From Halalkalibacter wakoensis JCM 9140 (GTDB taxonomy: Bacteria; Bacillota; Bacilli; Bacillales; Bacillaceae_D), in contig NZ_BAUT01000001.1 in assembly GCF_000513095.1 (NCBI RefSeq), forward strand, positions 124,001-188,000: a stretch of DNA of 64,000 nt, in the 5' to 3' direction. Below the pieces are notes generated by a model. The model was not told where the DNA came from and did not search any database. It saw only the letters and a program-made list of their open reading frames with translations. Below are positions 1 to 8,659 of the stretch, one piece after another. The translations under genes and the position numbers were made by a program. The first letter of the stretch is position 1. Each line of letters opens with the position of its first letter.

Positions 1-1
1 A

Positions 2-508
2 GAAGGCCAAGTAAAGCCTAGAGTGGTTATGCTCTGTCCACAAGGGGAGAGATATACGCAAAAGAAAGCCGAAGAATTTAGTAAAGAACAGCATCTAATT
101 CTTCTTTGCGGACATTATGAAGGTTATGATGAACGAGTGAGAGAATACCTTGTAACAGATGAGGTTTCTATTGGTGATTATGTTCTAACTGGAGGCGAGT
201 TAGGGGCGATGGTGATAGCAGATAGTGTAACAAGGCTTCTTCCAGGCGTACTTGGTAATGAACAGTCAGCCATAACGGATTCGTTTTCGACTGGTTTTTT
301 AGAGCATCCTCATTATACGAGACCTGCTGATTTTCGAGGAATGAAGGTTCCGGATATTCTATTATCAGGACATCATAAGAATATTGAGGATTGGCGACAG
401 AAAGAAGCATTAAGAAGAACTTGGGAAAGACGTCCTGATTTACTAGAAGAGAAACCACTTAGTGACAAAGAACTGAAATGGATTGACGAATTTACTAGAA
501 AAAATTAA
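2..508 (+). CDS. trmD: tRNA (guanine37-N1)-methyltransferase, C-terminal part
   Basis: The window opens inside this gene; about 168 C-terminal residues are present out of a usual ~245. TrmD methylates N1 of G37 in tRNAs reading CNN, UGG-type and CGG codons using S-adenosylmethionine, which prevents +1 frameshifting. The trefoil-knot SPOUT signature is visible: GHYEGYDER, then [18 protein letters not shown] and a tail containing [12 protein letters not shown]. These are family hallmarks. It lies upstream of rplS, as in B. subtilis rimM-trmD-rplS. The true start is outside the window. Confidence 0.97.
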   Translation, partial: EGQVKPRVVMLCPQGERYTQKKAEEFSKEQHLILLCGHYEGYDERVREYLVTDEVSIGDYVLTGGELGAMVIADSVTRLLPGVLGNEQSAITDSFSTGFLEHPHYTRPADFRGMKVPDILLSGHHKNIEDWRQKEALRRTWERRPDLLEEKPLSDKELKWIDEFTRKN

Positions 509-515
509 ATAGAAC

Positions 516-544
516 TTGTGAGTGGTGTTTATTTGTGCTAATAT
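516..544 (+). promoter_or_regulatory. SigA-type promoter for rplS
   Basis: The -35 element TTGTGA (516-521) is followed after exactly 17 bp by TAATAT (539-544), with a TG dinucleotide just before the -10 (extended -10). It lies directly after the trmD stop and about 90 bp before rplS, so rplS can be transcribed separately with its own leader. Confidence 0.7.
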
Positions 545-550
545 AGATCT

Positions 551-631
551 TGTGGCTTAAGGCCTGTTATTACGATGTTCCGCTGTAGCATAAACCTATC
601 AAGAGCATCTGTATGGAAGGAGTGGAATTAT
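551..631 (+). ncRNA. Probable L19 ribosomal protein leader (rplS 5' UTR)
   Basis: The segment between the promoter and the rplS start contains a compact structured stretch: GGCTTAAGGCC, then TGTTATTACGATGTTCCGCTGTAGCA. It resembles my recollection of the Firmicute L19 leader motif upstream of rplS. Such leaders are thought to mediate autoregulation by the ribosomal protein. The assignment rests on position and remembered motif words, not on a covariance search. Confidence 0.6.
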
Positions 632-976
632 ATGAACAACATTATCCGTGAAATTACAAGTGAGCAACTACGTACTGATCTTCCGGCATTTCGTCCTGGT
701 GATACGTTAGTGATCCACGTTAAAGTTGTTGAGGGTACTCGTGAACGTATCCAGTTATTCGAAGGCGTTGTTATCAAGCGTCGTGGTACTGGAATTAGCG
801 AAACTTTCACAGCACGTAAAATTTCGTACGGTGTAGGAGTTGAGCGTACATTCCCATTACATTCACCGAAGATCGCTAAGATCGAAGTGAAGCGTCGCGG
901 TAAAGTACGTCGTGCTAAACTTTACTACCTACGTAGCCTACGTGGTAAAAAAGCTCGTATTAAAGAAATTCGATAA
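632..976 (+). CDS. rplS: 50S ribosomal protein L19
   Basis: This 114-residue basic protein matches bL19 in length. It begins [18 protein letters not shown] and contains [20 protein letters not shown] and the [14 protein letters not shown] segment. L19 lies at the 30S-50S interface and supports intersubunit bridges. The start is ATG 632, preceded by GGAAGGAG (615-622); an upstream in-frame ATG at 575 lies inside the leader and lacks a ribosome site. It is followed by a strong terminator, so rplS ends a transcription unit. Confidence 0.98.
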   Translation: MNNIIREITSEQLRTDLPAFRPGDTLVIHVKVVEGTRERIQLFEGVVIKRRGTGISETFTARKISYGVGVERTFPLHSPKIAKIEVKRRGKVRRAKLYYLRSLRGKKARIKEIR

Positions 977-985
977 AGAGCAACG

Positions 986-1017
986 AAAAGAGCTTAGGAA
1001 ACTAAGCTCTTTTTTAA
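986..1017 (+). terminator. Intrinsic terminator after rplS
   Basis: AAAAGAGCTTAG (986-997) pairs perfectly with CTAAGCTCTTTT (1002-1013) across a GAAA loop, and a run of T follows. Confidence 0.92.
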
Positions 1018-1129
1018 ATTCATTGATACCAAAAACCTTCTATATTTTCATAAGATAATTCAAACGACATCTACATGCAGTTATGGTACACTTATGTTTA
1101 TGATTCGTTACATAATGGAGGGCATTAAC

Positions 1130-1663
1130 ATGAGTAAGGAGAAGAAAGAATCTTGGGAGTGGCTTAAAGCGGTCGTTATAGCACTAGTCCTTGCATTTGT
1201 TATCCGCCATTTTTTATTTGCTCCAGTTATCGTTGATGGGGAATCAATGATGCCAACTCTTGAACATAGTGATCGAATGATTGTGAACAAAATTAGCTAC
1301 TCTTTTGGTAAGCCAGATCGATTCGATATTATTGTTTTTCATGCTCCAGCAGGGAAAGACTATATTAAACGAATCATTGGATTGCCAGGAGACGTAATTG
1401 AGTTTAAAGATGATACCCTATATGTGAATGGCGAAGCGATTGACGAGCCTCACCTTGAGGAATTAAAGCAAATGTCCGGCGGCGAAAGAATAACAAGAGA
1501 TTTTCAAGCTATTACTGTTCCTGAAAATGAACTTTTTGTTTTAGGGGATAACAGGGGGCGCAGCAAGGATAGTCGAGACATAGGCACGATTCATATTGAC
1601 GAGGTAATTGGGAAAGCTAATGTCGTATTCTGGCCCATTTCAAATATTCGTGTAGCAAGATAG
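1130..1663 (+). CDS. lepB: Type I signal peptidase
   Basis: This 177-residue membrane serine protease removes signal peptides from exported proteins. It has one N-terminal membrane segment (about residues 13-35). The catalytic Ser lies in GESMMPTL and the catalytic Lys in [12 protein letters not shown]; the C-terminal box contains [12 protein letters not shown]. The start is ATG 1130, with GGAGGG at 1118-1123; the in-frame ATG 36 bp upstream lacks a ribosome site. Gene content between rplS and rbgA is as in some alkaliphilic bacilli; B. subtilis has no signal peptidase here. Its terminus is 13 bp before rbgA, so the two are likely cotranscribed. Confidence 0.96.
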   Translation: MSKEKKESWEWLKAVVIALVLAFVIRHFLFAPVIVDGESMMPTLEHSDRMIVNKISYSFGKPDRFDIIVFHAPAGKDYIKRIIGLPGDVIEFKDDTLYVNGEAIDEPHLEELKQMSGGERITRDFQAITVPENELFVLGDNRGRSKDSRDIGTIHIDEVIGKANVVFWPISNIRVAR

Positions 1664-1676
1664 GAAGGTGAAAGAT

Positions 1677-2529
1677 GTGACGATTCAATGGTTTCCTGGT
1701 CATATGGCCAAGGCTAGACGAGAAGTTACGGAAAAATTAAAGTTTATCGATGTTGTAATTGAACTTCTTGATGCAAGAGTCCCACTCGCTTCACGTAATC
1801 CAATGATTGATGAGATTGTTTCTCATAAACCGAGATTGATATTGCTTAACAAGGCAGACCTAGCGGATCCAAGTGTAACGGAAAAGTGGAAGACATACTT
1901 TGAAGAAAAAGGTGCAATGGTGCTTGCTGTAAATGCACAAACCGGAAAAGGGACAGAAAAAAATCCCAAATGCATGTAAGCAATTAGCTAAGCCGATCAT
2001 TGATAAGATGATTTCTAAAGGAATGAAACCTCGTGCAGTTCGAGCGATGATACTAGGAATTCCGAATGTTGGAAAGTCGACTTTGATTAACAGATTAGCA
2101 TCAAAGCGTACAGCTCAAGTCGGCGATCGACCTGGGGTAACAAAAAAACAGCAATGGATAAAAGTTGGAAAAGAATTAGAACTTCTAGATACTCCAGGTA
2201 TTTTATGGCCTAAGTTCGAAGATCAAATTATTGGATATCGTTTAGCGGCAACAGGAGCAATTAAAGATGAATTGCTTGATTTTCAAGATATAGCTTTATT
2301 TATTTTAAATTATTTAAAAGATGAATATCCAACATCTGTTCAAAATCGATACAAGCTTGAAGATGTACCAGATGATGGGCTCGCATTGTTCGATGAAATT
2401 GGCAAAAAACGAGGATGTTTGTTAGGTGGCGGATATGTTGACTATGATAAGGCTGCCGAAATAATCCTACGTGAAATGCGTTCGGGAACACTAGGGAGAA
2501 TTTCATTGGAAACACCTACAAATGTGTAA
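1677..2529 (+). CDS. rbgA: Ribosome biogenesis GTPase RbgA (YlqF), one frame break
   Basis: RbgA is a circularly permuted GTPase needed for late 50S assembly, including incorporation of uL16. The permuted motif order is visible: NKAD (G4) first, then GIPNVGKST (G1), then DTPG (G3). The start is GTG 1677 ([15 protein letters not shown], as in B. subtilis), with AGGAAGGTG upstream. The frame is broken in an A7 run (1957-1963): removing one A joins [12 protein letters not shown] to IPNACKQLA. Both halves are fully conserved and rbgA is essential in B. subtilis, so a sequencing insertion is the likely cause. A strong terminator follows. Confidence 0.93.
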
Positions 2530-2570
2530 AACCGGTGCAAGCCAAATTGGCTTTTGCATCGGTTTTATTT
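2528..2570 (+). terminator. Intrinsic terminator after rbgA
   Basis: The arms AACCGGTGCAAGCCAA and TTGGCTTTTGCATCGGTT form a long GC-containing stem with a small bulge. A T-rich tail, TTATTTTTT, follows. Confidence 0.88.
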
Positions 2571-2588
2571 TTTAGTACATATAAAGTA

Positions 2589-2616
2589 TTGAGAATGTAA
2601 GAGGAATGGCCGATAT
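2589..2616 (+). promoter_or_regulatory. Candidate promoter upstream of rnhB with a SigD-like -10
   Basis: The octamer GCCGATAT (2609-2616) equals the SigD -10 consensus. The matching -35 at 15 bp spacing is only TGAG (consensus TAAA). Alternatively TTGAGA (2589-2594) and GATATA 17 bp later could form a weak SigA promoter. The same octamer also occurs inside topA, so chance is a real possibility. Confidence 0.3.
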
Positions 2617-2636
2617 ACATAGTGAGGAGTGAAGAT

Positions 2637-3406
2637 ATGACTGTTTCTATTAAACAACTAGAAGAAGAGCTTTTAGGTAGAGAAGAAATAGATGAAACGA
2701 TGGTAGAACGTCTAAGGAAAGACGAACGTAAAGGGGTTCAAAAATTACTAAAACGCTATGACTCAATGAAACAAAAAACAATAGAATTGGAAAATATGCA
2801 CAAAGAAATGTCTCAGTATGAAAAAGCGTTACACAAAGAAGGGTATGTACATATAGCAGGTCTTGACGAAGTTGGTCGTGGACCGCTTGCAGGCCCTGTC
2901 GTTGCAGCGGCAGTCATTTTACCGCATGATTTCAAGTTACTAGGTCTAACGGATTCTAAAAAGTTATCAAAAGAAAAACGAGAAGCTTTTTACGATGTCA
3001 TTGTCGAACAAGCCATTTGCTATTCAGTGGCAATGGTTCATGCAGCTGAAATTGACGAATTAAATATTTATGAATCGACCAAAGTAGCTATGTCTAATGC
3101 AGTAAAGGGATTAACCTACATGCCAGATCACCTTTTACTTGATGCTATGAAACTAGATTTAACTATCTCGCAAACATCTCTTATAAAAGGTGATCAAAAA
3201 GCATAACAATAGCTGCTAGTTCAGTTTTAGCTAAAGTAACACGTGATCGATATATGGAAGAAGTAGATCGGCAGTTCCCGCATTATGGTTTTAAAAGTCA
3301 TGTAGGTTACGGTACACGTGAACACCTTGGGGCTATTTCAAAGTTGGGTATTACGAAAGAGCACCGGAAATCGTTTAAACCGATTGGGGAATTAATATCA
3401 TCATAA
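2637..3406 (+). CDS. rnhB: Ribonuclease HII, one frame break
   Basis: RNase HII cuts at ribonucleotides embedded in DNA and removes RNA from hybrids. The N-terminal ~70-residue extension is typical of Bacillus RnhB. The catalytic core begins GLDEVGRGPLAGPVVAAAVIL, with Asp-Glu of DEVGRG, and continues through LTDSKKLS and LLLDAM. The frame breaks at an A5 run (3196-3200): adding one A restores KGDQKSITIAASSVLAKVTRDRYM and continues to the stop at 3404-3406. The start is ATG 2637, with AGTGAGGAGTG upstream. It leads an apparent operon with ylqG and ylqH. Confidence 0.92.
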
Positions 3407-3422
3407 GAGAGAGTGAGTAAGT

Positions 3423-4712
3423 ATGTTTCAACCTTCTATTCAAACTCAACAGCCAGGTGGAGTGCCAGCACAACAATCTAAAGTAGTTAACCTAAAAGAA
3501 GGGCAACTTTTTCAAGGGGAAATTACAAAGCTTTTTCCAAATCAGTTAGCGACGTTAAAGGTCGGGAGAATGCACTTAACAGCTAAACTTGAAGCAGCCT
3601 TAACAGTGGGGCAACGCTATTGGTTTGAAGTGAAGGACGGGAAAGGAATTCCTAAGCTAAAGGTGCTTACAGATAATCAAACAAAACTCGCCTCAAATAG
3701 CAATCTTGTACAAAATTTAGGGTTACCATTAAAAAAAGAATCAGAAATGATCTTAAGTCAATTAACAGCGAAACAAACTCTATTTACTCGAAACGAAGTG
3801 ATGAATGGACTACAAATACTAAAACAGCTTAACCAGTCCAATCCAAATGCCATACAAACAATGGTGACAATGATTCAACAAGGGATCCCTCTTACACAAG
3901 AATGGTTCCTCGCATCTCACTCGAGCAATCAGTCGCAGTCATTTGGGGAACTCCTCTCGCAATTGGTTGCTAAACTAAGGGTAGCTGATAATCAGGTGGC
4001 AAATCAAGCCGTCAATGTTTTAAACCAATTACTCAAGACGGATGTAACAGAGAATTTTGGCTTCAATGCTGGTCAAGTTTCGAGAAATGCCGGTTCTTTT
4101 ATACAATCGATTGCTTCGTTAATTGGCTATGATTATGAACATGATGTAGCAAAGTTCATTCGAGGTGAAATGGGGAAAGAAGACCTCACTTCAACAAAAT
4201 TAAAGGCATTGCTCTTACAGCTGCAACAACAAGATATTTCTATGGAAATGAAAAACCTCTCGAAAGAAGTCATTTCACGAATTACTGCTTATCAGCTTAC
4301 AGCACATGAGCAAACAGGAGCATATCATCAGTTTCTTCTTCATTTGCCATTAGCTCTAGGGCCATTTCAAACAGATGCAACTATAAAATGGGAAGGAAAA
4401 AGAGAAGAAAATGGGGAGCTAGATCCTGATCATTGTCGAATAGTATTCTATCTCACCCTGGAAAAACTCGAGGAAACAATGGTGGATGTTCAAGTGCAAA
4501 ATCGAGTTGTTTCCATTTCCATTTATAATGAAAACGAAAAGCCAGAAGCATTGTTGAAGCATCTAATCCCGACCTTACAAACACATTTATCTAACTTACA
4601 GTATCTTTTGTCTACTGTATCATGGAAAAAAATATCTGATGCTCAAGTAAAGACTAGTGGTCCAATCCAACAATCTTCTTCTACCTACAAAGGAGTTGAC
4701 ATTCGCATATGA
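3423..4712 (+). CDS. ylqG: YlqG-like protein, FliK-type hook-length-control-like
   Basis: This 429-residue protein has no signal peptide. Its N-terminus is Gln/Pro-rich, the middle is helical and rich in Gln/Leu, and the C-terminus (about residues 300-415) resembles the FliK C-terminal domain in its pattern (LPLALGPF, then alternating beta segments such as VDVQVQNRVVSISIY). Position between rnhB and ylqH matches B. subtilis ylqG. Its stop overlaps the ylqH start by 4 bp, implying translational coupling. Function is not established. Pairing with an FlhB-like domain suggests a role linked to type III export switching, which is inference. Confidence 0.75.
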   Translation: MFQPSIQTQQPGGVPAQQSKVVNLKEGQLFQGEITKLFPNQLATLKVGRMHLTAKLEAALTVGQRYWFEVKDGKGIPKLKVLTDNQTKLASNSNLVQNLGLPLKKESEMILSQLTAKQTLFTRNEVMNGLQILKQLNQSNPNAIQTMVTMIQQGIPLTQEWFLASHSSNQSQSFGELLSQLVAKLRVADNQVANQAVNVLNQLLKTDVTENFGFNAGQVSRNAGSFIQSIASLIGYDYEHDVAKFIRGEMGKEDLTSTKLKALLLQLQQQDISMEMKNLSKEVISRITAYQLTAHEQTGAYHQFLLHLPLALGPFQTDATIKWEGKREENGELDPDHCRIVFYLTLEKLEETMVDVQVQNRVVSISIYNENEKPEALLKHLIPTLQTHLSNLQYLLSTVSWKKISDAQVKTSGPIQQSSSTYKGVDIRI

Positions 4713-4981
4713 TTCAGAACGGGATAAATAAAAAGAAAGCTGTAGCACTAAGGTATCAGCCAGATCTCGACGTTTCGCCTAAAGTTATTGGTACCGGTAA
4801 AGGGATGGCTGCAGAACAGTTAATTGCAAAAGCAAAAGAGCATGATATTCCCATTCAAGAAGATGAAACATTGGTCGAAATGTTAGCTCAGCTTGAGCTC
4901 AATCAAGCGATCCCGAGTGAATTATATGAAGTAGTAGCTGAAGTTTTTGCATTTATTTATAAAATTGATCAAAATACGTAA
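4709..4981 (+). CDS. ylqH: FlhB C-terminal-like protein (YlqH/FlhX)
   Basis: This 90-residue protein corresponds to the cytoplasmic tail of FlhB without its four membrane helices. Shared features include KAVALRYQPDLDVSPKVIGTGKG, the segment AEQLIAKAKEHDIPIQED, and the ending EVVAEVFAFIYK. It lacks the NPTH autocleavage motif: the protein begins roughly where the FlhB_CC half begins after cleavage. In B. subtilis this is YlqH. It is coupled to ylqG by a 4-bp overlap and followed by a terminator. Confidence 0.85.
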   Translation: MIQNGINKKKAVALRYQPDLDVSPKVIGTGKGMAAEQLIAKAKEHDIPIQEDETLVEMLAQLELNQAIPSELYEVVAEVFAFIYKIDQNT

Positions 4982-4985
4982 TACG

Positions 4986-5041
4986 AACTGGTTATAGTAG
5001 TTTGTTCCATCGTGGACATACTGATAATAGCCAGTTTTTTT
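4986..5041 (+). terminator. Intrinsic terminator after ylqH
   Basis: AACTGGTTAT (4986-4995) pairs with ATAGCCAGTT (5027-5036), with an inner TGTTCCA/TGGACA helix, and a run of seven T follows. It lies just before the ribosome site of the next small ORF, so that ORF may use read-through or its own promoter. Confidence 0.8.
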
Positions 5042-5064
5042 ATGTTAGAAAGGAGAGTTCGGAA

Positions 5065-5271
5065 ATGGAGAAAAAACGACAATCAAATCGGAATGAATTT
5101 CAACGATCGAATACGAAAGAGGAGTATGGAAACGAATTTGGCATTCACCATTCCGTACAGGAAATGGACGCAAAATATGTGGCAGCAAAACGTTTAAATC
5201 GTAAAAAAGAAGAAGAGAAAAAAGAGAAAAAAGTAAAAGCAAAGGAAGAAAAAAATAATTTTGATACGTAA
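5065..5271 (+). CDS. Small highly charged protein, unknown (possible spore-protein-like)
   Basis: The 68-residue ORF starts at ATG 5065 after AAAGGAGAG (5050-5058). It is rich in Lys, Glu, Asn and Arg, lacks membrane segments, and ends in a Lys/Glu-rich tail. Residues around EEYGNEFGIHHSVQEMDAK recall the repeat unit of gamma-type small acid-soluble spore proteins (pattern F/Y-G-x-E-F ... QQV), but only one unit is present and the match is by eye. The ribosome site and placement between a terminator and sucC support a real gene. No function is claimed. Confidence 0.55.
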   Translation: MEKKRQSNRNEFQRSNTKEEYGNEFGIHHSVQEMDAKYVAAKRLNRKKEEEKKEKKVKAKEEKNNFDT

Positions 5272-5350
5272 AAACCAAAGTGGATTTCATTCTTTTAAAC
5301 TAATAAGCAAGTAAGTAAAAAAGCTGAAAAAGTCTAAGTTTTTTTACTAA

Positions 5351-5387
5351 TTTGAATTAGGGAGGAATTACCCCTCCCCAATTCAAG
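5351..5387 (+). promoter_or_regulatory. Strong hairpin in the sucC upstream region
   Basis: TTGAATTAGGGAGG (5352-5365) pairs with CCTCCCCAATTCAA (5373-5386), with one A-C mismatch and a 7-nt loop. No U-run follows on either strand, so it does not look like an intrinsic terminator. The rest of the 212-bp gap (5272-5483) is AT-rich. A weak -10-like TATAGA lies at 5435, and the sucC ribosome site is AGGAGG at 5467-5472. Confidence 0.55.
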
Positions 5388-5483
5388 AAAAGAATGGTAG
5401 AATAAAGAAGGATTCAGCCATTCAACCTCGAATGTATAGAATGGCATGAAAATACATGCAACTGATAGGAGGATGGACAGAGA

Positions 5484-6644
5484 ATGAATATCCACGAGTA
5501 TCAAGGTAAAGAGCTACTTCGTGAGTACGGTGTTGCTGTACCAAATGGTAAGGTAGCATTCACGGTTGAAGAAGCAGTAGAGGCAGCGAAAGAACTAGGT
5601 TCAAAGATTAATGTTGTTAAAGCACAGATCCATGCAGGTGGGCGTGGAAAAGCTGGCGGTGTAAAAGTTGCGAAAGATTTAGATGAAGTTCGTACATATG
5701 CAAATGAAATTTTAGGTAAGACACTTGTCACTCATCAAACAGGTCCAGAAGGCAAAGAAGTAAAGCGCTTACTTATCGAAGAAGGTTGCGATATTCAAAA
5801 GGAATATTACATCGGTTTAGTATTAGATCGTGCTACTTCAAGCGTTGTCTTAATGGCTTCAGAAGAAGGCGGAACGGAAATTGAAGAAGTAGCTGAAGCA
5901 ACTCCTGAGAAAATTTTTAAGGAGATTATAGACCCAGCAGTCGGTTTACAAGGGTTCCAAGCTCGCCGTCTTGCTTTTAACATTAACATTCCTAAAGAAT
6001 TGGTTGGTCAGGCAGTTAAATTTATGTTAGGCCTATACAAAGTATTTGTTGAAAAGGATTGTTCAATTGCTGAAATCAATCCACTTGTTACAACAGGCGA
6101 CGGGAAAGTTATGGCTTTAGATGCGAAATTGAACTTCGATTCAAACGCTTTGTATCGCCAAAAAGCGATTCTTGCGTATCGTGATCTTGAAGAAGAAGAT
6201 GTTAAAGAAATTGAAGCGTCAAAATATGACTTAAGCTATATTTCTTTAGATGGAAATATCGGATGTATGGTAAATGGTGCAGGTCTTGCAATGGCAACGA
6301 TGGACATCATTAAACATTACAATGGAGATCCTGCAAACTTCCTTGATGTAGGTGGCGGTGCTACTGCTGAAAAGGTAACAGAGGCTTTTAAAATTATTCT
6401 TTCAGATGAAAATGTTAAAGGGATTTTCGTTAACATCTTCGGTGGAATTATGAAGTGTGACATTATCGCTGAAGGTGTTGTAGAGGCTACGAAGCAAGTT
6501 GGTCTTGAGATTCCACTTGTCGTTCGCTTAGAAGGAACAAATGTAGAGCTAGGTAAACAAATCCTGAAAGACTCTGGATTGAATATTACAGCTGCAGATT
6601 CAATGGCTGATGGCGCACAAAAAATCGTTTCATTAGTGAAATAG
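5484..6644 (+). CDS. sucC: Succinyl-CoA synthetase, ADP-forming, beta subunit
   Basis: At 386 residues it is full length for SucC. Together with SucD it interconverts succinyl-CoA and succinate with substrate-level phosphorylation in the citric acid cycle. The ATP-grasp region starts [17 protein letters not shown] and includes [16 protein letters not shown]. The C-terminal ligase domain shows [11 protein letters not shown] and [16 protein letters not shown]. The start is ATG 5484 after AGGAGG. sucD begins 16 bp downstream, so the two form one operon. Confidence 0.98.
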   Translation: MNIHEYQGKELLREYGVAVPNGKVAFTVEEAVEAAKELGSKINVVKAQIHAGGRGKAGGVKVAKDLDEVRTYANEILGKTLVTHQTGPEGKEVKRLLIEEGCDIQKEYYIGLVLDRATSSVVLMASEEGGTEIEEVAEATPEKIFKEIIDPAVGLQGFQARRLAFNINIPKELVGQAVKFMLGLYKVFVEKDCSIAEINPLVTTGDGKVMALDAKLNFDSNALYRQKAILAYRDLEEEDVKEIEASKYDLSYISLDGNIGCMVNGAGLAMATMDIIKHYNGDPANFLDVGGGATAEKVTEAFKIILSDENVKGIFVNIFGGIMKCDIIAEGVVEATKQVGLEIPLVVRLEGTNVELGKQILKDSGLNITAADSMADGAQKIVSLVK

Positions 6645-6660
6645 AAAGGCGGGACGAAAG

Positions 6661-7575
6661 ATGAGTATCCTTATTAATAAAGATACAAAAGTAATTGTTC
6701 AAGGAATTACAGGGGCAACTGGTTTGTTCCACACGAAGCAAGCTGTAGAATACGGTACAAATATTGTCGGGGGTGTTACTCCTGGTAAAGGTGGTACTGA
6801 GGTTGAAGGAATCCCAGTATTTAATACAGTAGAAGATGCAGTAAAAGCAACCGGTGCCAATGCGTCAGTTATTTATGTACCACCAGCTTTTGCAGCAGAT
6901 GCGATTATGGAAGCAACAGATGCTGAACTTGACTTAGCTATTTGTATTACGGAAGGAATTCCAGTAATGGATATGGTTAGTGTGAAGCGTTATATGCAAG
7001 GTAAGAAAACGCGCCTAGTAGGACCTAACTGCCCAGGTGTAATTACACCAGAAGAATGTAAGATTGGTATTATGCCAGGTTACATTCACAAAAAAGGTCA
7101 TGTAGGAGTAGTTTCTCGTTCTGGTACTCTTACGTATGAGGCTGTTCATCAATTATCAACAAATGGCATTGGTCAATCTTCAGCAGTAGGAATTGGTGGC
7201 GATCCAGTAAATGGAACGGACTTCATCGATGTATTAAATCTATTTAATGAAGATCCTGATACGTATGCTGTCATCATGATCGGTGAAATCGGTGGAACAG
7301 CAGAAGAAGAAGCCGCTGAATGGGTAAAAGCAAACATGACGAAGCCTGTTGTTGGCTTTATTGGTGGTCAAACAGCACCTCCTGGAAAGCGCATGGGGCA
7401 TGCTGGTGCCATTATTTCTGGAGGGAAAGGTACGGCAGCAGAGAAGATCAAAACAATGGAAAGCTGCGGTATTAAAGTAGCTGAAACACCTTCAGTTATG
7501 GGTGAAACGTTAATCTCTGTTCTAAAAGAAAAGGGATTGCTAGAAAAATGTACAACACATAAAGTAACAAACTAA
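6661..7575 (+). CDS. sucD: Succinyl-CoA synthetase, alpha subunit
   Basis: This is a 304-residue CoA-binding partner of SucC. The N-terminal Rossmann part has [36 protein letters not shown] is the CoA-ligase signature. The phosphorylated active-site His lies in [14 protein letters not shown]. The start is ATG 6661, with AAAGGCGGGA upstream. An intrinsic terminator closes the sucCD unit. Confidence 0.98.
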   Translation: MSILINKDTKVIVQGITGATGLFHTKQAVEYGTNIVGGVTPGKGGTEVEGIPVFNTVEDAVKATGANASVIYVPPAFAADAIMEATDAELDLAICITEGIPVMDMVSVKRYMQGKKTRLVGPNCPGVITPEECKIGIMPGYIHKKGHVGVVSRSGTLTYEAVHQLSTNGIGQSSAVGIGGDPVNGTDFIDVLNLFNEDPDTYAVIMIGEIGGTAEEEAAEWVKANMTKPVVGFIGGQTAPPGKRMGHAGAIISGGKGTAAEKIKTMESCGIKVAETPSVMGETLISVLKEKGLLEKCTTHKVTN

Positions 7576-7588
7576 TAAAAGATAAGAA

Positions 7589-7620
7589 AGAAAGTCCTCA
7601 ATAATGAGGGCTTTCTTCCT
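7589..7620 (+). terminator. Intrinsic terminator after sucD
   Basis: AGAAAGTCCTCA (7589-7600) pairs with TGAGGGCTTTCT (7605-7616) across an ATAA loop, with one T-G pair. The tail is pyrimidine-rich rather than pure T. Confidence 0.85.
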
Positions 7621-7643
7621 AATGGCAAGGAGTTGGTCATCTA

Positions 7644-8516
7644 ATGACAGATGTTCGAAAAAGGCTGATTCATCTACACATGTGCCCCGCCATGTCGAGA
7701 TCTTTGCTTCATTCTATCATACGCGTCGATCCAGAATTACTTAACATCTATGATTGTTCCCTTTCATTTCTCCAAAATCACATTAACCTTCCTATAAAAA
7801 AAGCACAAACCATTCATGCTTATTTAAAAAGCTCCTCTCCTGATTCTTGTTTGAAATACCTTTCTTCTATTCATGTATTTCCACTTACGTATTTAGATTC
7901 AGACTATCCCACATTATTAAAAGAAATTTATGATCCTCCTTTTGTTCTGTATGGTATGGGGCATAGAGGGATAATTCAATCTAAAAAAAATCTTGCCATC
8001 ATAGGAAGCCGCTCTCCTACATCTACTGGATCTCAAACAGTTGCTAAGCTCATACCGGCCCTTTCAAAACAAGGTTTGACCATTGTCAGCGGGTTTGCCA
8101 AAGGGATTGATTCAATTGCTCATTGGAAGACGATCCAAACGTCTGGTCGGACTATGGCTATTTTAGGTTCAGGACATTTGCATATGTACCCTAAAGAAAA
8201 TGTGCAATTATTTTCACAAATGTCAAAAAATCAACTCATCCTTTCGGAATACCCTCCTGATACACCACCGCAAAAATGGCACTTTCCTGCACGAAATCGA
8301 ATTATAAGTGGGATGAGTAAAGGAGTCTTAGTGATTGAAGCAAAAGAGAAAAGTGGCTCTTTAATTACAGCTGATCAAGCATTAGAGCAAGGAAGAGACG
8401 TCTATGCTATTCCTGGTTCCATTTTTTCTCCTCTCTCTAAAGGAACAAATTACCTCATTCAGCAAGGGGCAAAACTCGTCATGAGTGCCGAAGATATTTT
8501 AGAAGACTTCCAATAA
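7644..8516 (+). CDS. dprA: DNA processing protein DprA
   Basis: DprA loads RecA on incoming single-stranded DNA during natural transformation. The 290-residue protein has the Rossmann-fold core: AIIGSRSPTSTGSQ, then IVSGFAKGIDSIAHWKT, LGSGHLHMYPKEN and LSEYPPDTPPQKWHFPARNRIISGMS. GSLITADQALEQGRDVYAIPG is another family motif. Like B. subtilis DprA it lacks a C-terminal winged-helix DML1 domain. The start is ATG 7644, with CAAGGAG upstream. It sits between sucD and topA as in B. subtilis. Confidence 0.96.
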   Translation: MTDVRKRLIHLHMCPAMSRSLLHSIIRVDPELLNIYDCSLSFLQNHINLPIKKAQTIHAYLKSSSPDSCLKYLSSIHVFPLTYLDSDYPTLLKEIYDPPFVLYGMGHRGIIQSKKNLAIIGSRSPTSTGSQTVAKLIPALSKQGLTIVSGFAKGIDSIAHWKTIQTSGRTMAILGSGHLHMYPKENVQLFSQMSKNQLILSEYPPDTPPQKWHFPARNRIISGMSKGVLVIEAKEKSGSLITADQALEQGRDVYAIPGSIFSPLSKGTNYLIQQGAKLVMSAEDILEDFQ

Positions 8517-8586
8517 TACCTCACTTCTTTTTACAAAAAACGACAAAAATCAACGCTGTTTCATTTCCTTTCTTTCCAACTCCTGT

Positions 8587-8615
8587 TTGACAAATAGCAA
8601 AAGTCTGTTTAATAA
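8587..8615 (+). promoter_or_regulatory. SigA promoter for topA
   Basis: A consensus -35 TTGACA (8587-8592) is followed by a 17-bp spacer and TAATAA (8610-8615), about 45 bp before the topA start. Confidence 0.8.
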
Positions 8616-8659
8616 TAGGGAAGATTTTAATTATATCTTCGAGAGAGGGAGTTACGTAC

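Noticed and set aside
1668-1979. rbgA, rnhB, trmFO, fliE, fliY, sigD, proS and polC as true pseudogenes
   Set aside because: The breaks are single-base, both sides stay conserved, and several genes are essential; error in the assembly explains them better.
5012-5197. Alternative + frame overlapping the small charged ORF
   Set aside because: Lacks a ribosome site and begins inside the ylqH terminator; the ORF at 5065 has a proper AAAGGAGAG.
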